Positions 20,882 to 31,872 of a stretch of DNA of 64,000 nt are shown one piece after another. The position numbers and the translations under genes are program-made. The notes under the pieces were generated by a model. That model was not told the origin of the DNA. It was given only the letters and a program-made list of their open reading frames with translations, and ran no database searches. How positions within the stretch are numbered: the first letter of the stretch is position 1; the number at the start of each line of letters is the position of its first letter. The stretch is from Ustilago trichophora (taxonomy: Eukaryota > Basidiomycota > Ustilaginomycetes > Ustilaginales > Ustilaginaceae): positions 124,001 to 188,000 of the forward strand of contig OOIN01000030.1 in the NCBI GenBank assembly GCA_900323505.1, read 5' to 3'.

Positions 20882-21598
20882 ATGATTTACGTATCTGCAA
20901 GAGTACTTTTGTCGGGGGTGGGTAGGATTTCGACTTTAGATCGTGGATTTAGTACAACTTCACGGATGGCAGTTGGAGGAGGAAGACGTCAACCGAGTGG
21001 TAGTTGTTCAGGGGCATCGCAGCCTGTTTTCAAAAAGGACTTGCCACCTGTTCCCGCTTCTCCTCTTCGACGTTCTGATTCAAATCGTACTGTTACACCT
21101 GCAACAGTAAGTTGGACAAGGGGAGAAAACGAAAAGGAAAAAGAAAAAGAAAAGGGCAAGGGGAAGGGGAAGAGGGATGGTGGTAAAGAAGGATCTGTCT
21201 ATGCGAGTTATCGTGCTTTACCTTACAATACCAAGCTTGTTTTTTGGGCTTGTGGTGCAAGTAAGTTCCTCTCCTTTTCCCTTTCCCAGTTTTGATTTTG
21301 CTATACTCGAAGCGTATAGCGGCTATGAAAACGGTCCAGACATGCTAATCATGTGAGTTTTCACCAACTTGAAACAGTGTTTGCAACATTGGGTCTCTTA
21401 GCAGCAGACAAACTGGAAGAATTATTCCCCGCTCGAAACAATAAATCCATTCGTCCTACCCCAACTTTAACCTCTACAGATGCTACACAGGCTCGATTCA
21501 TCTCCCATCCTTCAGAAACCAACTCGCAAGAAAAAGAGAAAGAGAAAACCGACAGAAAACCAAAGCTGTTTAGTATTTCCGTAGTTGACCGAACCTAA
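20882..21598 (+). CDS. small mitochondrial single-pass membrane protein, function unknown
   Basis: Two exons, 20882-21260 and 21378-21598, with a 117-base intron (GTAAGT to AACAG), give 199 residues. The N-terminus (MIYVSARVLLSGVGRISTLDRGFSTTSRMA) looks like a mitochondrial presequence, with RGFSTT a plausible R-3 cleavage site. A Lys/Glu-rich repeat (EKEKEKEKGKGKGK) follows. The splice joins YNTKLVFWACGA to MFATLGLLAADKLEELFPAR, creating one hydrophobic segment of about 18 residues at roughly 118-138. That creation of a continuous membrane span supports the intron. The C-terminal part is polar. I do not recognise the family. The features suggest an inner-membrane protein, possibly an assembly factor, but no function can be assigned from the sequence. 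Confidence 0.72.
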
Positions 21599-21925
21599 CG
21601 TCAAACCCAATGTCTAGAGTCTCAACACCATCAGCTGTTTCAATGCGAGATTTCAAGGGTCGATACATTTGGCAAAGAGAGATCAAGACAGATGTGTGTG
21701 GCAGGCAAAGAAAGACCGTAAAACAAAACAAAAAAACAACACATCGAATTGATTGGAAAAAAGTGAAACAGGTGATGTACAGAACGATGGAACTTCGAAA
21801 CGATATACAGAGAGAGAGAGTGTGTGTGTGTGAGTGTAAGAGGGAAAAAGAGTTGTGGATGTGTGGATGACCTTTCTGGTAGGTTTTTGAAATAGGGTTG
21901 AAGCGGAGGCCAATGAGACCAAGAT
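21599..21925. other. convergent spacer before PCNA
   Basis: No gene is seen. A GA/GT low-complexity run lies at about 21810-21835. Confidence 0.5.
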
Positions 21926-23020
21926 TTAGTCGTCATCCTCGCTGAGTTTAGGAGCGAGGTAAAACCTAACGTAACCGTTTTCGAATCCGAACTCGCACAG
22001 CAACGGAACCTCGTTTGACATGTGCAACTGCACCTCGTCGGCCAATGGGGCGGCTTTGGCAAAGTTGGACAAATACTTGAGGGAAAAAGTCAAGTTGACC
22101 GCCTGTTGCATTTCGATCTTTACTGGTACCTGACCGCCACTGCTTCCACTGCTACTTCCTCCATCTGCCTTGCGCTTCTTCTTGGCAGGCTTGACATCTT
22201 GATCATCATCGTCGTCGTCATCAGCCAATACGGCTGTACCGCTACCTTGCTTCAGAGTCATTCTGGCGGCACCGATTTCACCCTCGGCAGAGAAACTGAC
22301 GCCTTCTTTCGAGACTTCGATCTTGACACTTTCGCCAATGTTGGCGAGATCGCGACAGATGCGTCCAAATTCCGACGAGGACATTTTGACGACGGCGTCG
22401 TATTGGGTATCGGGAATGCCGAGATGCTCGGAATCGATGTCCATGAGCTTCATTTCGAATTCGCCGACTCGGTCGGATTTGGGAGACTCAAAGGTCATTT
22501 GGAGAGTGTCGCCATCGTCGGACTTTTTGAGAGAGAGAACATCGTCGTTGTTGGCTCCCTTGAGGATCTTTCCAAGACTGGAGAGGGATACGCCGATGGA
22601 CATGGGTCGATCACATCGGAATTCCTCGAAACAGTCGGTACGGAGCTCTATCGCGGAGAGAGCAACGTGAGAGTTGTCCATCGCTTGAAGACGCTATTCT
22701 CGTCGAAAAAAAGAGGAGGGCAAATTGCAGAAGGATGGAGAAAGAAAAAGGAGAGATGAGTATAAGGACCAAAGCGGTGTAGTAGAGGGATAAGAGGGAG
22801 GATGACTTACAATACCGTCTTCGGAACACTCAAAGTTGGCATCGGTGATGAGCTCACGCACGGCGTCGAGGACCTTCTTGAGCTGTTATGCGGCAAGAAC
22901 AGCCAGCGTTGAGACGAACAAGATTGTATGATGGTGTTAGCAACATTTCTCGGTAAATGACAAACAGGCGATGGCAGAACAACTTACAAGGACAGCCTCG
23001 CGGAGACGTGCTTCCAACAT
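21926..23020 (-). CDS. POL30: proliferating cell nuclear antigen (PCNA) with an inserted loop
   Basis: Three exons: 23020-22988 (MLEARLREAVL), 22882-22811 (LKKVLDAVRELITDANFECSEDGI) and 22693-21926 (RLQAMDNSHVAL onward), giving 290 residues. Both introns start GTAAGT and end in AG, and the joins restore the invariant PCNA N-terminus. The protein is the sliding clamp for DNA polymerases. Conserved parts include MKLMDIDSEHLGIP in the interdomain connector, SSSEFGRICRDL, Lys164 in SKEG (the usual ubiquitylation position) and the C-terminal YLAPKLSEDDD. It is about 30 residues longer than usual because of an insertion at about 192-225: an Asp run, then KPAKKKRK, then Gly/Ser. This replaces the short loop before KIEMQQAVNLTFSL. 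It is divergently transcribed from the DOA1-like gene. Confidence 0.96.
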
Positions 23021-23718
23021 TGTTGCTAAACGTGAATTGGTTTTTGTGATGTGCGTGTGGGTATGTGTTGCTTCACCGGAGGAAGAGAGCCAAGGATCGA
23101 GGAGGTGGGCGCGTAAGACTCTGTTGGTGTAGTGGTGGTGGTGGTGGTAGTGGTGGTGATGCGGAGAGAGAGAGAGAGAGAGAGAAGAAGGGTGAGTCGG
23201 AACTGTTGATCAACCTGCCTGACACACGTTGTAGAGACACTCAGTTACGCGTGCGCGCTTTGGCTGGAAGCAGGAACGTTGCTTTGACTGCTCTGCTGTG
23301 TCTGCTGCTGTGTCTGCTGCTGTATCTTCTAAGACTCTCTCTTGCCAGTCAAGCAAAAAAAAACCCCGAATCGCGGTCGTGCAACACACACGCGACCACT
23401 TTGGCTTCATCCGCCGCACTCTACACGAAATGCAATGCGCACGACTATCCACGACGCGCGTGTGCTGATTAATTTCGCCCTTTGGAGAGCGCAGAAGAGA
23501 GTGTTGGTCTCGATTTTGCGAGAGAGTCGCGCTCGCGTCTGCGCCCTTTAGAAGTGTCTCTCTCGTGCGGCAACTGCAAATCAAGTCCAAGGTGGAGGAA
23601 AGTAACACACCTCACACCTCACACCTCACACAAGCTCCCACCTTGTCAACAGATCAACACCTGGAGCTTGTTTCCTTCCTTGGAAACCACCACATCACTG
23701 TCACGATTTCTAGCCAGC
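23021..23718. promoter_or_regulatory. divergent promoter region PCNA / DOA1-like
   Basis: About 700 bases separate the two start codons. It contains ACGCGT at 23247-23252 and further ACGCG-type sites near 23390-23395 and 23454-23458, the kind of site bound by MBF-type G1/S regulators in fungi. It also has a GA run (about 23165-23184) and CT-rich leader sequence. The MBF assignment is inference from motif and gene identity. Confidence 0.5.
23247..23252. promoter_or_regulatory. MluI cell-cycle box (ACGCGT)
   Basis: A perfect ACGCGT about 227 bases upstream of the PCNA ATG. In ascomycete yeasts such boxes drive G1/S expression of replication genes, including PCNA. One site by chance is possible; the extra ACGCG cores nearby raise confidence. 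Confidence 0.45.
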
Positions 23719-25357
23719 ATGGAAGAGGTCGTACCTTCCGCCTCCGGAAGTGAAAATCAGGATTCTTCATCGCGGGACAAGCCAGCAGGCTTCCAACTGA
23801 CGCATGTACTGCGAGGGCATACTTCGGATGTGAGTGGCAGCGCACCCATGAGGAGTGGTTGACAAGGTGATGCTGATTGAATCGAGATCTGGCTTTGAAT
23901 CGCAGGTTCGATCAATCGCGACTATACTCGACAGCCTCTCCGGACGTGAAGCGCTGCTTTCAGGTTCTCGAGATGAGACCGCCACGTACTGGTCTCGTGC
24001 GCCTCCTCAGGATCCAACGTCCCCATCAGTCTTCGAGAAAGGCGCAACATTTCAAGGCAAGCGTTTCTGCAATGCGGTTGATATCATTCCGCCCTTCCCT
24101 GCATTTGGCTTGCAGAGAGGCCAGATCGTGATGGGCAATCTTGATTCGCAGATCCGCTGCTTCGACCCTCTTCGTGCAGATAAGCCGCTCCAAGTGCTAT
24201 CTGAACACTGGGATAACATCTCCGTTCTCAAATCTTATACCACCACCCAACGCAAGGATGAGGAAATCGATTCTCTACCGATATTCATCTCCGGAAGCTG
24301 GGACAAGACTGCTAGAGTATGGACGTGGGATCCTGCAGGTGGAGGCGGCATGTGGAGCTGCAAGTACGTTCTGCGGGGTCACGACGAGGCCGTGTGGGGG
24401 GTGCAGATCGTCGAGCCTCCCTCACCAGCTGCCTTGGAAGATGGAGAGAAGGATTCTGCTCAGAGAGGAAAGTATCTCACATCGTCAGCAGACCTTTTCA
24501 TCCGACTCTTCCACGGCGAACAGCTGCATGCGGTCTACGCTGGTCATATGGACGTCGTCCGCTCTCTCTTACTTCTTCCTACCTTACCTTCACCTAGCCA
24601 GAATTCCAGCTCAGAACACGCAGATCCTGTGTTCTTTCCCAACGAACAGCTCTTTGCATCCACCTCCAATGACGGCACGGTTCGCATTTGGTCCCTCGAC
24701 CTTCGCCGCAGTCCCACTCCTGGTAATGGCGGCGAATCTCTCCGCGTACTCAGGGGGCACACCAGCTTAGTATACGACGTGGACGCATACCTTGAGCGCG
24801 ACACGCAAGTACCGAAGCTGGTGAGCAGTGGGGAGGATGGAACTTTTCGCGTCTGGAATTGGGAATCTGGCGAGCTGCTACAGACCGTAGCCGTGCCAGT
24901 CATTTCTGTTTGGTCGATTGCCGTATTGCCCCAGTCGCAGGATGTCGTCGTCGGCTGTAGCGACGGTCTGGTGCGTGTCTATTCTTGCCACTCTCCTAGC
25001 AGCTCAGCCGCAGATAGCAACTTCAGTGGGCTTCCATTGTCAGCTTCGGAAGCGGCCATCGAAGCAGAGAAAGCAAAAGACATCCAGGAACGACACCAGC
25101 TGGCAATTCAAGCCAAAGAGAATCCATCGGCTTCCGGCGAGAATGCCGAAACCGGTCAAGATGGGGAAGTCTTCGAGGGCACACGGTACGACTATGTGCT
25201 TCGGGTCGACGTCTCGGACGATGCGGAGCCCCTCTTGTTACCCATCAATCGGGGCGATGATAGAAGGAAGGCCGCTTCGGATTTCGTCGCTCTTCATAAT
25301 CTTCCCGAGTCGTATGTTGACAAGATTATCGAGTTTGTCAACCTCGTCTTGCGTTGA
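23719..25357 (+). CDS. Doa1/PLAA-like WD40-PFU protein lacking a PUL domain
   Basis: Two exons, 23719-23829 and 23906-25357, with a 76-base intron (GTGAGT to GCAG), give 520 residues. The splice joins RGHTSD to VRSIAT, rebuilding a normal first WD40 repeat. A seven-bladed WD40 propeller covers about 25-390 (for example FISGSWDKTARVWTW, ASTSNDGTVRIWSLD, LVSSGEDGTFRVWNWESG). A PFU ubiquitin-binding domain follows at about 440-515 (YDYVLRVDVSDDAEPLLLPINRGDDRRKAASDFVALHNLPESYVDKIIEFV). Doa1/Ufd3/PLAA proteins bind ubiquitin and Cdc48 and maintain ubiquitin levels. They normally continue into a C-terminal PUL domain of about 250 residues that binds Cdc48. Here the frame stops directly after PFU, and no PUL-like sequence is seen downstream. 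Confidence 0.88.
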
Positions 25358-26678
25358 ACACGCATACTGTATGTAAGATTCTTGCCCCACGTGGACATAC
25401 CGTAACAGCGATTCATGTCGGTGATCTCCATTTCTGCTCTTCGCGTTCAAGGAAAGCCGAATGCTGTGGTGACAAAAGAAGACCGGCGTCTCTGAGATGT
25501 GCCTCAATTGCGCTGGGTGAGATAGGATTGCCGAAGAGGGTGGAGCCGTGTTGTGCGCACCCGCATTCTGACCTCGTAAGGTTTGGTTTCGGCATCAATT
25601 ATACAGCAGCAATGCAATGAGCAAACATCGCGGTCATAGAGCGCCAATCGGCTCATCGGCAATCTCCGCAAGTAGCCATATAAAGGTGTCGCAGGGAAGT
25701 GTGTCACAAGACACGCACTGCCACGCAATCTTGCTGCTTTCAGATACGATTGGAAGTGAGTGAGGTGTGTGTGAGAGAGAGAGAAAGATAGAGAAAGAGA
25801 GAGACGCCGGTGTCGGTGACCATGTCCCCGCCGTCATCCTGTCATAGTATCAGCTTGCAAAGATTTCGCCTCGGAACAGAGTTTCGCCGAACATGCTCGC
25901 TTCGTTGCCATGATAGGATCGCAGGGATCCGTAAATTTGTGGGGTCGAAGGAAGCATGTGGATCAGGAGCATTCTCGGACGACGGAAGAATGTCAAGAAG
26001 GCAATCGAGGTACGGAGGAATTTCGGTCCACCTCCATTTTCTATGGTGTCTGCTCTTACAAATGGCGTGGCCGTCAAATGAGTTGCTCAAAGGGAAAGAC
26101 CAAAGACCGGCCTGGCCCATTTGAGAGAGGCAGAGGATGAAAAACTTGACCGGCAACCTGTGACAAGCAGGGCCAGAGTTTGCTGCTTGCTGGATGAGCC
26201 ACGAGGAGTCTCTCCGAGAAAAGAAAAAAATCAAGCTCTTCCAATCGAGAGACCCCTTTGAAGTCGGTCAATTCTTGACGCCGAAACATTCTTCCGCTGC
26301 CACTACCAAAGGTTTCCCTTCTCAGACCTTTATGAGCTCTCCTTATTGTTCCATCTAGGTTGCATCAAGCAATTCGATGATGCCATGTCATCGTGACGCA
26401 AGTTGGCTTGTGCTTATTTCCTCAAAGCGGGCAAATCCGGAAAAGCCAAGCGAAGCGAAGCCAAGAAAAGGTGAGCGTGAATCAAAGCTGTCACATGCGA
26501 AATGAAATACCCAGAGAAAAGGCGGCATCATTTGTAAGATGTCTCGACACAACAACGTCAACGTGGCCCTACTCCTCCCCTCTGATGCTCGTTGTGGGGA
26601 CGCTAAACGAAACAGAGACCGGTCGTCGAAGGCGCCGAGGGACGGCCAGCTCCGAGAACACAAGAGGGAGGGCAGGCA

Positions 26679-26706
26679 GGACGGACGGACGGACGGACGG
26701 ACGAAC
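26679..26706. repeat. (ACGG)n tetranucleotide repeat
   Basis: About six to seven tandem GGAC/ACGG units, the last imperfect, within the gene-poor region. Confidence 0.85.
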
Positions 26707-28370
26707 GGATACTCGGACAGATTGTCGAGCCAGTAACATGAATGACAGAGAGAGGACCGAGAGGACCGTTTGGTCCATTTTCCGGCTGTGCGACTCTGTT
26801 GTTTGCTCTTGTCGAAGAATTTCGCGGCGCTGAGGAAGCACAAATTTTTGTGTCAAGAAAGCTGGCTGGGATGGCAGGATGGCAGGATGGCTGGCGTGCT
26901 TTTGCCTGGATTTCCGTCTTGCCGTGTTGAATCCCCATCCCCGCAAGACCACTTGAACAAGATGGAAAGATCCGAGGCTGCATACGCCACTGTCCACTTT
27001 TTTGATGCGCTAAAACCAATTTCACGTTGCAACCTCTGTGAATGCTGCTCTTGCCGTTGAATCCTGCTTCGATCCTCGTCAAAGCAAAACGAAGATGGGC
27101 AGGAGAAGCGATGTAGGTGTCTTTGCGGTGGGCTGGACGGACGATAGGTCATCTCGGGGATCTCTTGCGAGGGGAAAGAGAGGGCAAAGCCATCCGACCA
27201 ACGCCGGGATTTCGCGGGGCGGCGGCTTCGGACCGGCCTGGCTCGCTATCCCACCTTTTTCTTTTTTTGCCATTGCTCACATCTAGAGGTGGATCCGCTC
27301 GGCCCTGTGCTCCTGTCACTGCTGTGAGAATGAGTCTCTGTACTTTTGTTTGTCCTTGCGAGAGCTTGCGGTGTATGGTCGGCGCAAATGAAAGCGGTCG
27401 TGGTCGAAGTGTGGATCTGTTTTCTGTCCCTAGCTGTACCCACACCACCTTGCTTCTCCTGTGATATGAGAAGTTCCTGAATGCTCAGTCCGGCCCTAGT
27501 CCGAAGCCTTGACGCACTCTCTTCCACACCGCTTGACACTTTCATCTCGTCTCTCTCCGCCCACCCTGTCAACAACCCTTCCACCACGACTCAACCAGCT
27601 CTGCCCTCCATCTCCCGATCTCTCGACCTTGTTGACTCTCAGCACCATCAATTGTCTTCCCTTGCAACACGCAGTCCGTCCGCAGCCGACTTCCGACTTC
27701 CACCTTCCTCAGCCAACTTTGTCTGAGGCAACTGCCCGCGCCTCTTCCTCTTGGTCGTCCTTCAGCAGTCACGTCTTCGCCCTTCGCATGCACCTGTAAG
27801 GTCAAGTCTGGTCGACCCTACGCCAAGCCAGACAGGCCAAGATGGTCCAGTCTTTGCCCTCTATCATCGTCTCGTGCGAAGCCGGAGAGCCACCATGACG
27901 TCGTAGATTTTCCGTCTCTGACGACAGCATCATTTTGAAGTCTTCTACCGACACCTGGATCTAATCTGCATCAATTCGGCCCAAATCAGTCGTATAGACC
28001 GACATTCGACCATCCAGCCATTGGTTTGCGTCACTAAAGGGCAGTTCTCGTCGAAGTTCGAGTCGCCAACGAGTTGCAAAATGTCGCTACTGCCAGTGTA
28101 TCGTTCGTCGACATCTTCATGACATAGTGGACTGCCCTGCGGGATTGCCTGACCTGGTCGTTAGCTGCCCTGCGCGCCGTCATCGTTTAAGCTGGTCACC
28201 GCTCGATTGACGAGGCCGACGAAAGGACGAACTCAAATCGGATTCATAGGTACTTCTGGGTCATCTATGTAAGAAAGAGTACCTGCTGAATGCTCAGTTG
28301 GGCCAGTTTCGAGCTCAGTCGACTGCGTGGTCATCTTGAACGGAGCGAGTCCGACCATTGCCAAGCCACG

Positions 28371-28412
28371 AATCACGGACATTCCGTATCAATCATCAAT
28401 CACGGACATTCC
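28371..28412 (+). repeat. 15-base direct repeat
   Basis: AATCACGGACATTCC occurs at 28371-28385 and again at 28398-28412, separated by 12 bases. It may be a small tandem duplication or a paired binding site. Confidence 0.8.
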
Positions 28413-31400
28413 AATGGTGATCATGTGCCGACATGTCGCTATCTATACATATCATCGGCTTTCGGACAGTTAAGAGCCAGAGGGGAACTACGCTACGCCG
28501 CTAGGCGCCATCAGCTTAACAATCACATCACATCTAGGGCCCTTGCTGCAACCCTGTATCGGCCGTCGAACGTTTGAGCTCGAATGCAACATCTCGGCCG
28601 TATCTGGATCGGAGGAATCGGTGGCTTCGATCCGGGCTTCGCCAGCATTGCGCAGTCGACGTTCACAGCCACAAGAGACGGACAAGAGGTAACTACTTGG
28701 AAGCGTATGCTAGGCTGCTCGGCCATCCGGAACCCAAGCGAGCGGCGGCTCTTCATCGACAAGTACAGTCGTATCTCGATTGAGCATGTCGTGACGTCTG
28801 CTCACACCTTTGCACAATGTTCACGATCCTCGGGATACACTCTTTGGCACGACTGGACTTTGATGGAGAGACAACGAGCGTCTTTGATCGAGAACGCAGT
28901 TCAGGAGCCATGCAAGAGAACAGGAACAAGACTATAAGCTTAACTGACGAGCAGCTCGAGCTCAACAGACAGAGGCAAGGACAGGGATCGACGCAGCTGC
29001 ATCTCTGCACAAGCGAGGCCGCCCAAGGTCATGACAAATCGACCGTGTCATCCATCTTGTGACGATCAGATCAGTTGCTCTCCGCGTTAGACGTAATGCC
29101 TCGCGCAGGCCGAATGGTCCAATTTTCCCGTCAGCATTGTGCTTTGATGAAAAGCGATGTCAGTTATGCTGTCGATGGACTCGCTCACAACGCAAAGGAT
29201 TGCCTAGCGACAGACACACACACACATGAACATGCCATGTCTGTTGGGCCGGGCTGGCTCTTGCAACAATTCCAAAGGATCTACGATTTCTGGCCCACTC
29301 GCTCGCCTGAGCTTGACCCACGCTCCCCGCGGCCACAAAGGACACGACAAAGCGGACTGGTTGGTCAAAAAGAAAAATCGCGTTTCATCACAACAAACGC
29401 TCAGACTGCAGCATTTAGGGACCAAATGGATTTCATGCAAAATCATTCATTTTTGCTTTATCGATCAAAAATCAGGGATCCGTTGCAAGCGAGCTGCTCG
29501 TCAAGCACAACACATACATTTTCGATGTCAGCACGACTCCAGATTTGGAAGAAGTACTCGAAATCGCTTTCGCTATGTAGCAGCGCTCGGTATCCAACAC
29601 ATTTGCGATGGCCGAACACGGCCTTTTTCCTCTTTCTCTTTGGAGCCGTCTCTTGTTGAGATGGAGGCGTGCGAAAGAGAACGACCGAAGGATCCATACT
29701 CAGTGGAGGGAACCGCAGCCACTGTCCGCAAGCAACAGTCAGAAGACAGAGAGCAAGAGAGGAGTTGCATCGAGGATACGGTGGCACTGTGATGCATGAA
29801 ACATTGGTTGACGAGGAATCGCAGCAAAGAGGGTTGCTAGCACGATATACGCAAGACAACATACATGTCTTGGCTCACGCAGCGGCGAAACAGGCGCTCT
29901 GATTTAGCGGTCAGCAGCAGCAGCAGCAGCAACGCGTTGTTGTCTGTCATGCCTCTTACTCGCAGCGCGCCTCTCTAGAGCATTTCGGAAAGCGACTTCC
30001 GTCTGACTCTGGCCAGCCGGCTATTCAACCCATCATGCTTTGTCTTCCGCAGCATTGCCCTGATCCATGATCTTGGTCTCTGGTCAGAGTATGCTGTTGA
30101 CGATACTAATGACGATGGGATCATGACATGGCTCGACAGGACTCGATTCAGGCTCGTTAGCCGCTTGACTTTGTTTTGACTTGTTGGACTAGTATGGTGC
30201 TGCTGCCCTGACGCTCGCTCGCGTGGCCGCTGCTGTTGCGAAGTTTTGGTGACCGATCAATTTTTTCTCGATTTGAATTTCGATTTAGAAATTCTTGGCC
30301 CTTTGTCAAAGTGCCCCCAAACTTTGTTCAAATCAAGTCAAAAGCAAAAGAGTCAAGCCGCCGCGACATGGGAAAACACAACTCCGACCGTGGACCGATC
30401 TTAGGCTACACTACAACCTACGCTGTGGACAAAGCATACCAGCCAAAAAAAGGCTTTTGGCAACTTTCTGACAAGGAGGAGCGCAAAAGGCAAAAGGCAA
30501 AAAGCAAGAGCCAAAAGACGAAAAGGCAAAAAATAAGGGTCTTTGGACAACGAGCAACAGTAGATGATGGCTGCTGCAACACGGCTGCAAAGCTGCAGCA
30601 TCTCTGTCTCGCTTGCCGATCAGATGCTCCCTCTCGCTCCCTCTCTATCTCTCTCTTGATCTTTTGGCCATCATCGTTTCTCATCTGATCTGATCAGTTT
30701 GCATCTCGTCTCATCATCCACCACACCATTGTTGCACTCCTGCAAAGGGTGCTGCTGCATCCTCCCTCTTTTCCGACTTGTGCATCTGAGCTCGCCATCG
30801 TCACCTCGACCCCCTTGCTCTCCTCGCAGGCAGCTCCACCAGCGTCGTGCTGCCAAAGTCACGATCCCAACACCTCAAAATCACGGCTTCCACTCCCCGC
30901 CCACCTGTTTATTCTCAGGGTCCCTGCACCAACTTTGCTTTCCTTCCAGCCAATCGCAACTTGCGCTTTCGTATCTCATCCTCTTCCATCTTCTTCTTCA
31001 CGGCATCATCTCACCATCGCTGCAAATCTTGTACGCAACTGGCTTCGACCCTGCATCTGCCGCTGCGCTCCTCGTCTTCTCGACTTCCAACCGCGCACGT
31101 TCATTCGCTCTTCACTGCGCAAACATTTCGCTTCACTTGGTGTCAGCTCCTTGACGCTGTCGTTGGTCTTTTCTACCTCCTGTCCTGCCTACCTAACGTG
31201 GCGTCCTTCTGTCTCCTGCCACAACAGTTCGATTGCGACATTCGCTTTCGACGCCAAAGCTTTGCCTCCAAACGCCTGGCCGATCTACAGCCCATAGACG
31301 CGACTCGCCCATTGCATCCCTGCTCCTCGTTCGCACCTCTCTGCGCGAGCTCTACTGGCTCTGCTTTCTACTTGACAGAACTGCGACGTGATTCAATCAC

Positions 31401-31729
31401 CTAGTCTTCCCGCTTCCGACAAACACGGCTCTTGCGCTCAGAGTAAGTTGCACCTCCGACGCTTTTCCGCCGCCACGACTCCCTTTGCTCCGATTGCTTC
31501 TAGGTCGGCCTCGAGTCCAGCAGCCCTACTTCCTTGTGCATCCAGCGTGTCTCGACCCCAAGATCTGTCTTTGCATCCATTTGCAGCCAGGCTGACTCCA
31601 TCTTATCCTTCGTTGTTTGCACCACCTCCTGCCCATCTCCGATCCATCATCTTCATCCTCGCGACACTCGATACAGTCTTGACCTCTCTACCACATACAA
31701 CCTAGACTTGCGCCTCTTTCATAGAGACC

Positions 31730-31744
31730 ATGCAGCCTGCTTGA
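31730..31744 (+). other. short upstream ORF in the Zn2Cys6 factor leader
   Basis: ATG CAG CCT GCT TGA, with a purine at -3 (GACC before the ATG), ends 128 bases before the main start. If the leader includes it, it could reduce or tune initiation at the main ATG. Confidence 0.4.
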
Positions 31745-31872
31745 GGCTACAAGCCATATCAGATACCACCACCACGACACTACATTATACCCGACTATCT
31801 TATATATCTATCAGACCGACCTTCAACCTCCTTCCCGACGGTCCAGATCCTTCGCTTTTCCGACAGAGAATC

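Larger units (their letters stand above)
25358..31872. other. gene-poor region of about 6.5 kb upstream of the Zn2Cys6 factor
   Basis: No open frame longer than about 195 codons and none with recognisable protein features on either strand. Two CT-rich stretches, about 27480-27800 and 30640-31870, resemble the leaders of other genes in this window and may be exons of a long 5' leader or of a separate non-coding transcript. Other contents are GA-rich runs (about 25770-25802), an ACGG repeat (26679-26706), a 15-base direct repeat (28371 and 28398) and a four-codon upstream ORF at 31730-31744. Small undetected genes or decayed genes cannot be excluded. Confidence 0.5.

Noticed and set aside
22279..22320. 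An apparent loss of the PCNA Lys164 modification site, since the residue in GVSFSA is Ser
   Set aside because: By ungapped alignment that Ser is position 168. Position 164 is the Lys in SKEG, so the site is present.
29075..29792. Overlapping 194- and 188-codon plus-strand frames in the gene-poor region
   Set aside because: Neither has a recognisable motif, both are open by chance in the same sequence, and splice sites joining them to other frames were not convincing.
30749..31404. Two overlapping plus-strand frames rich in Ser, Pro and Phe before the Zn2Cys6 factor
   Set aside because: Their composition reflects CT-rich leader DNA; no domain or signal is present and both frames are open at once.
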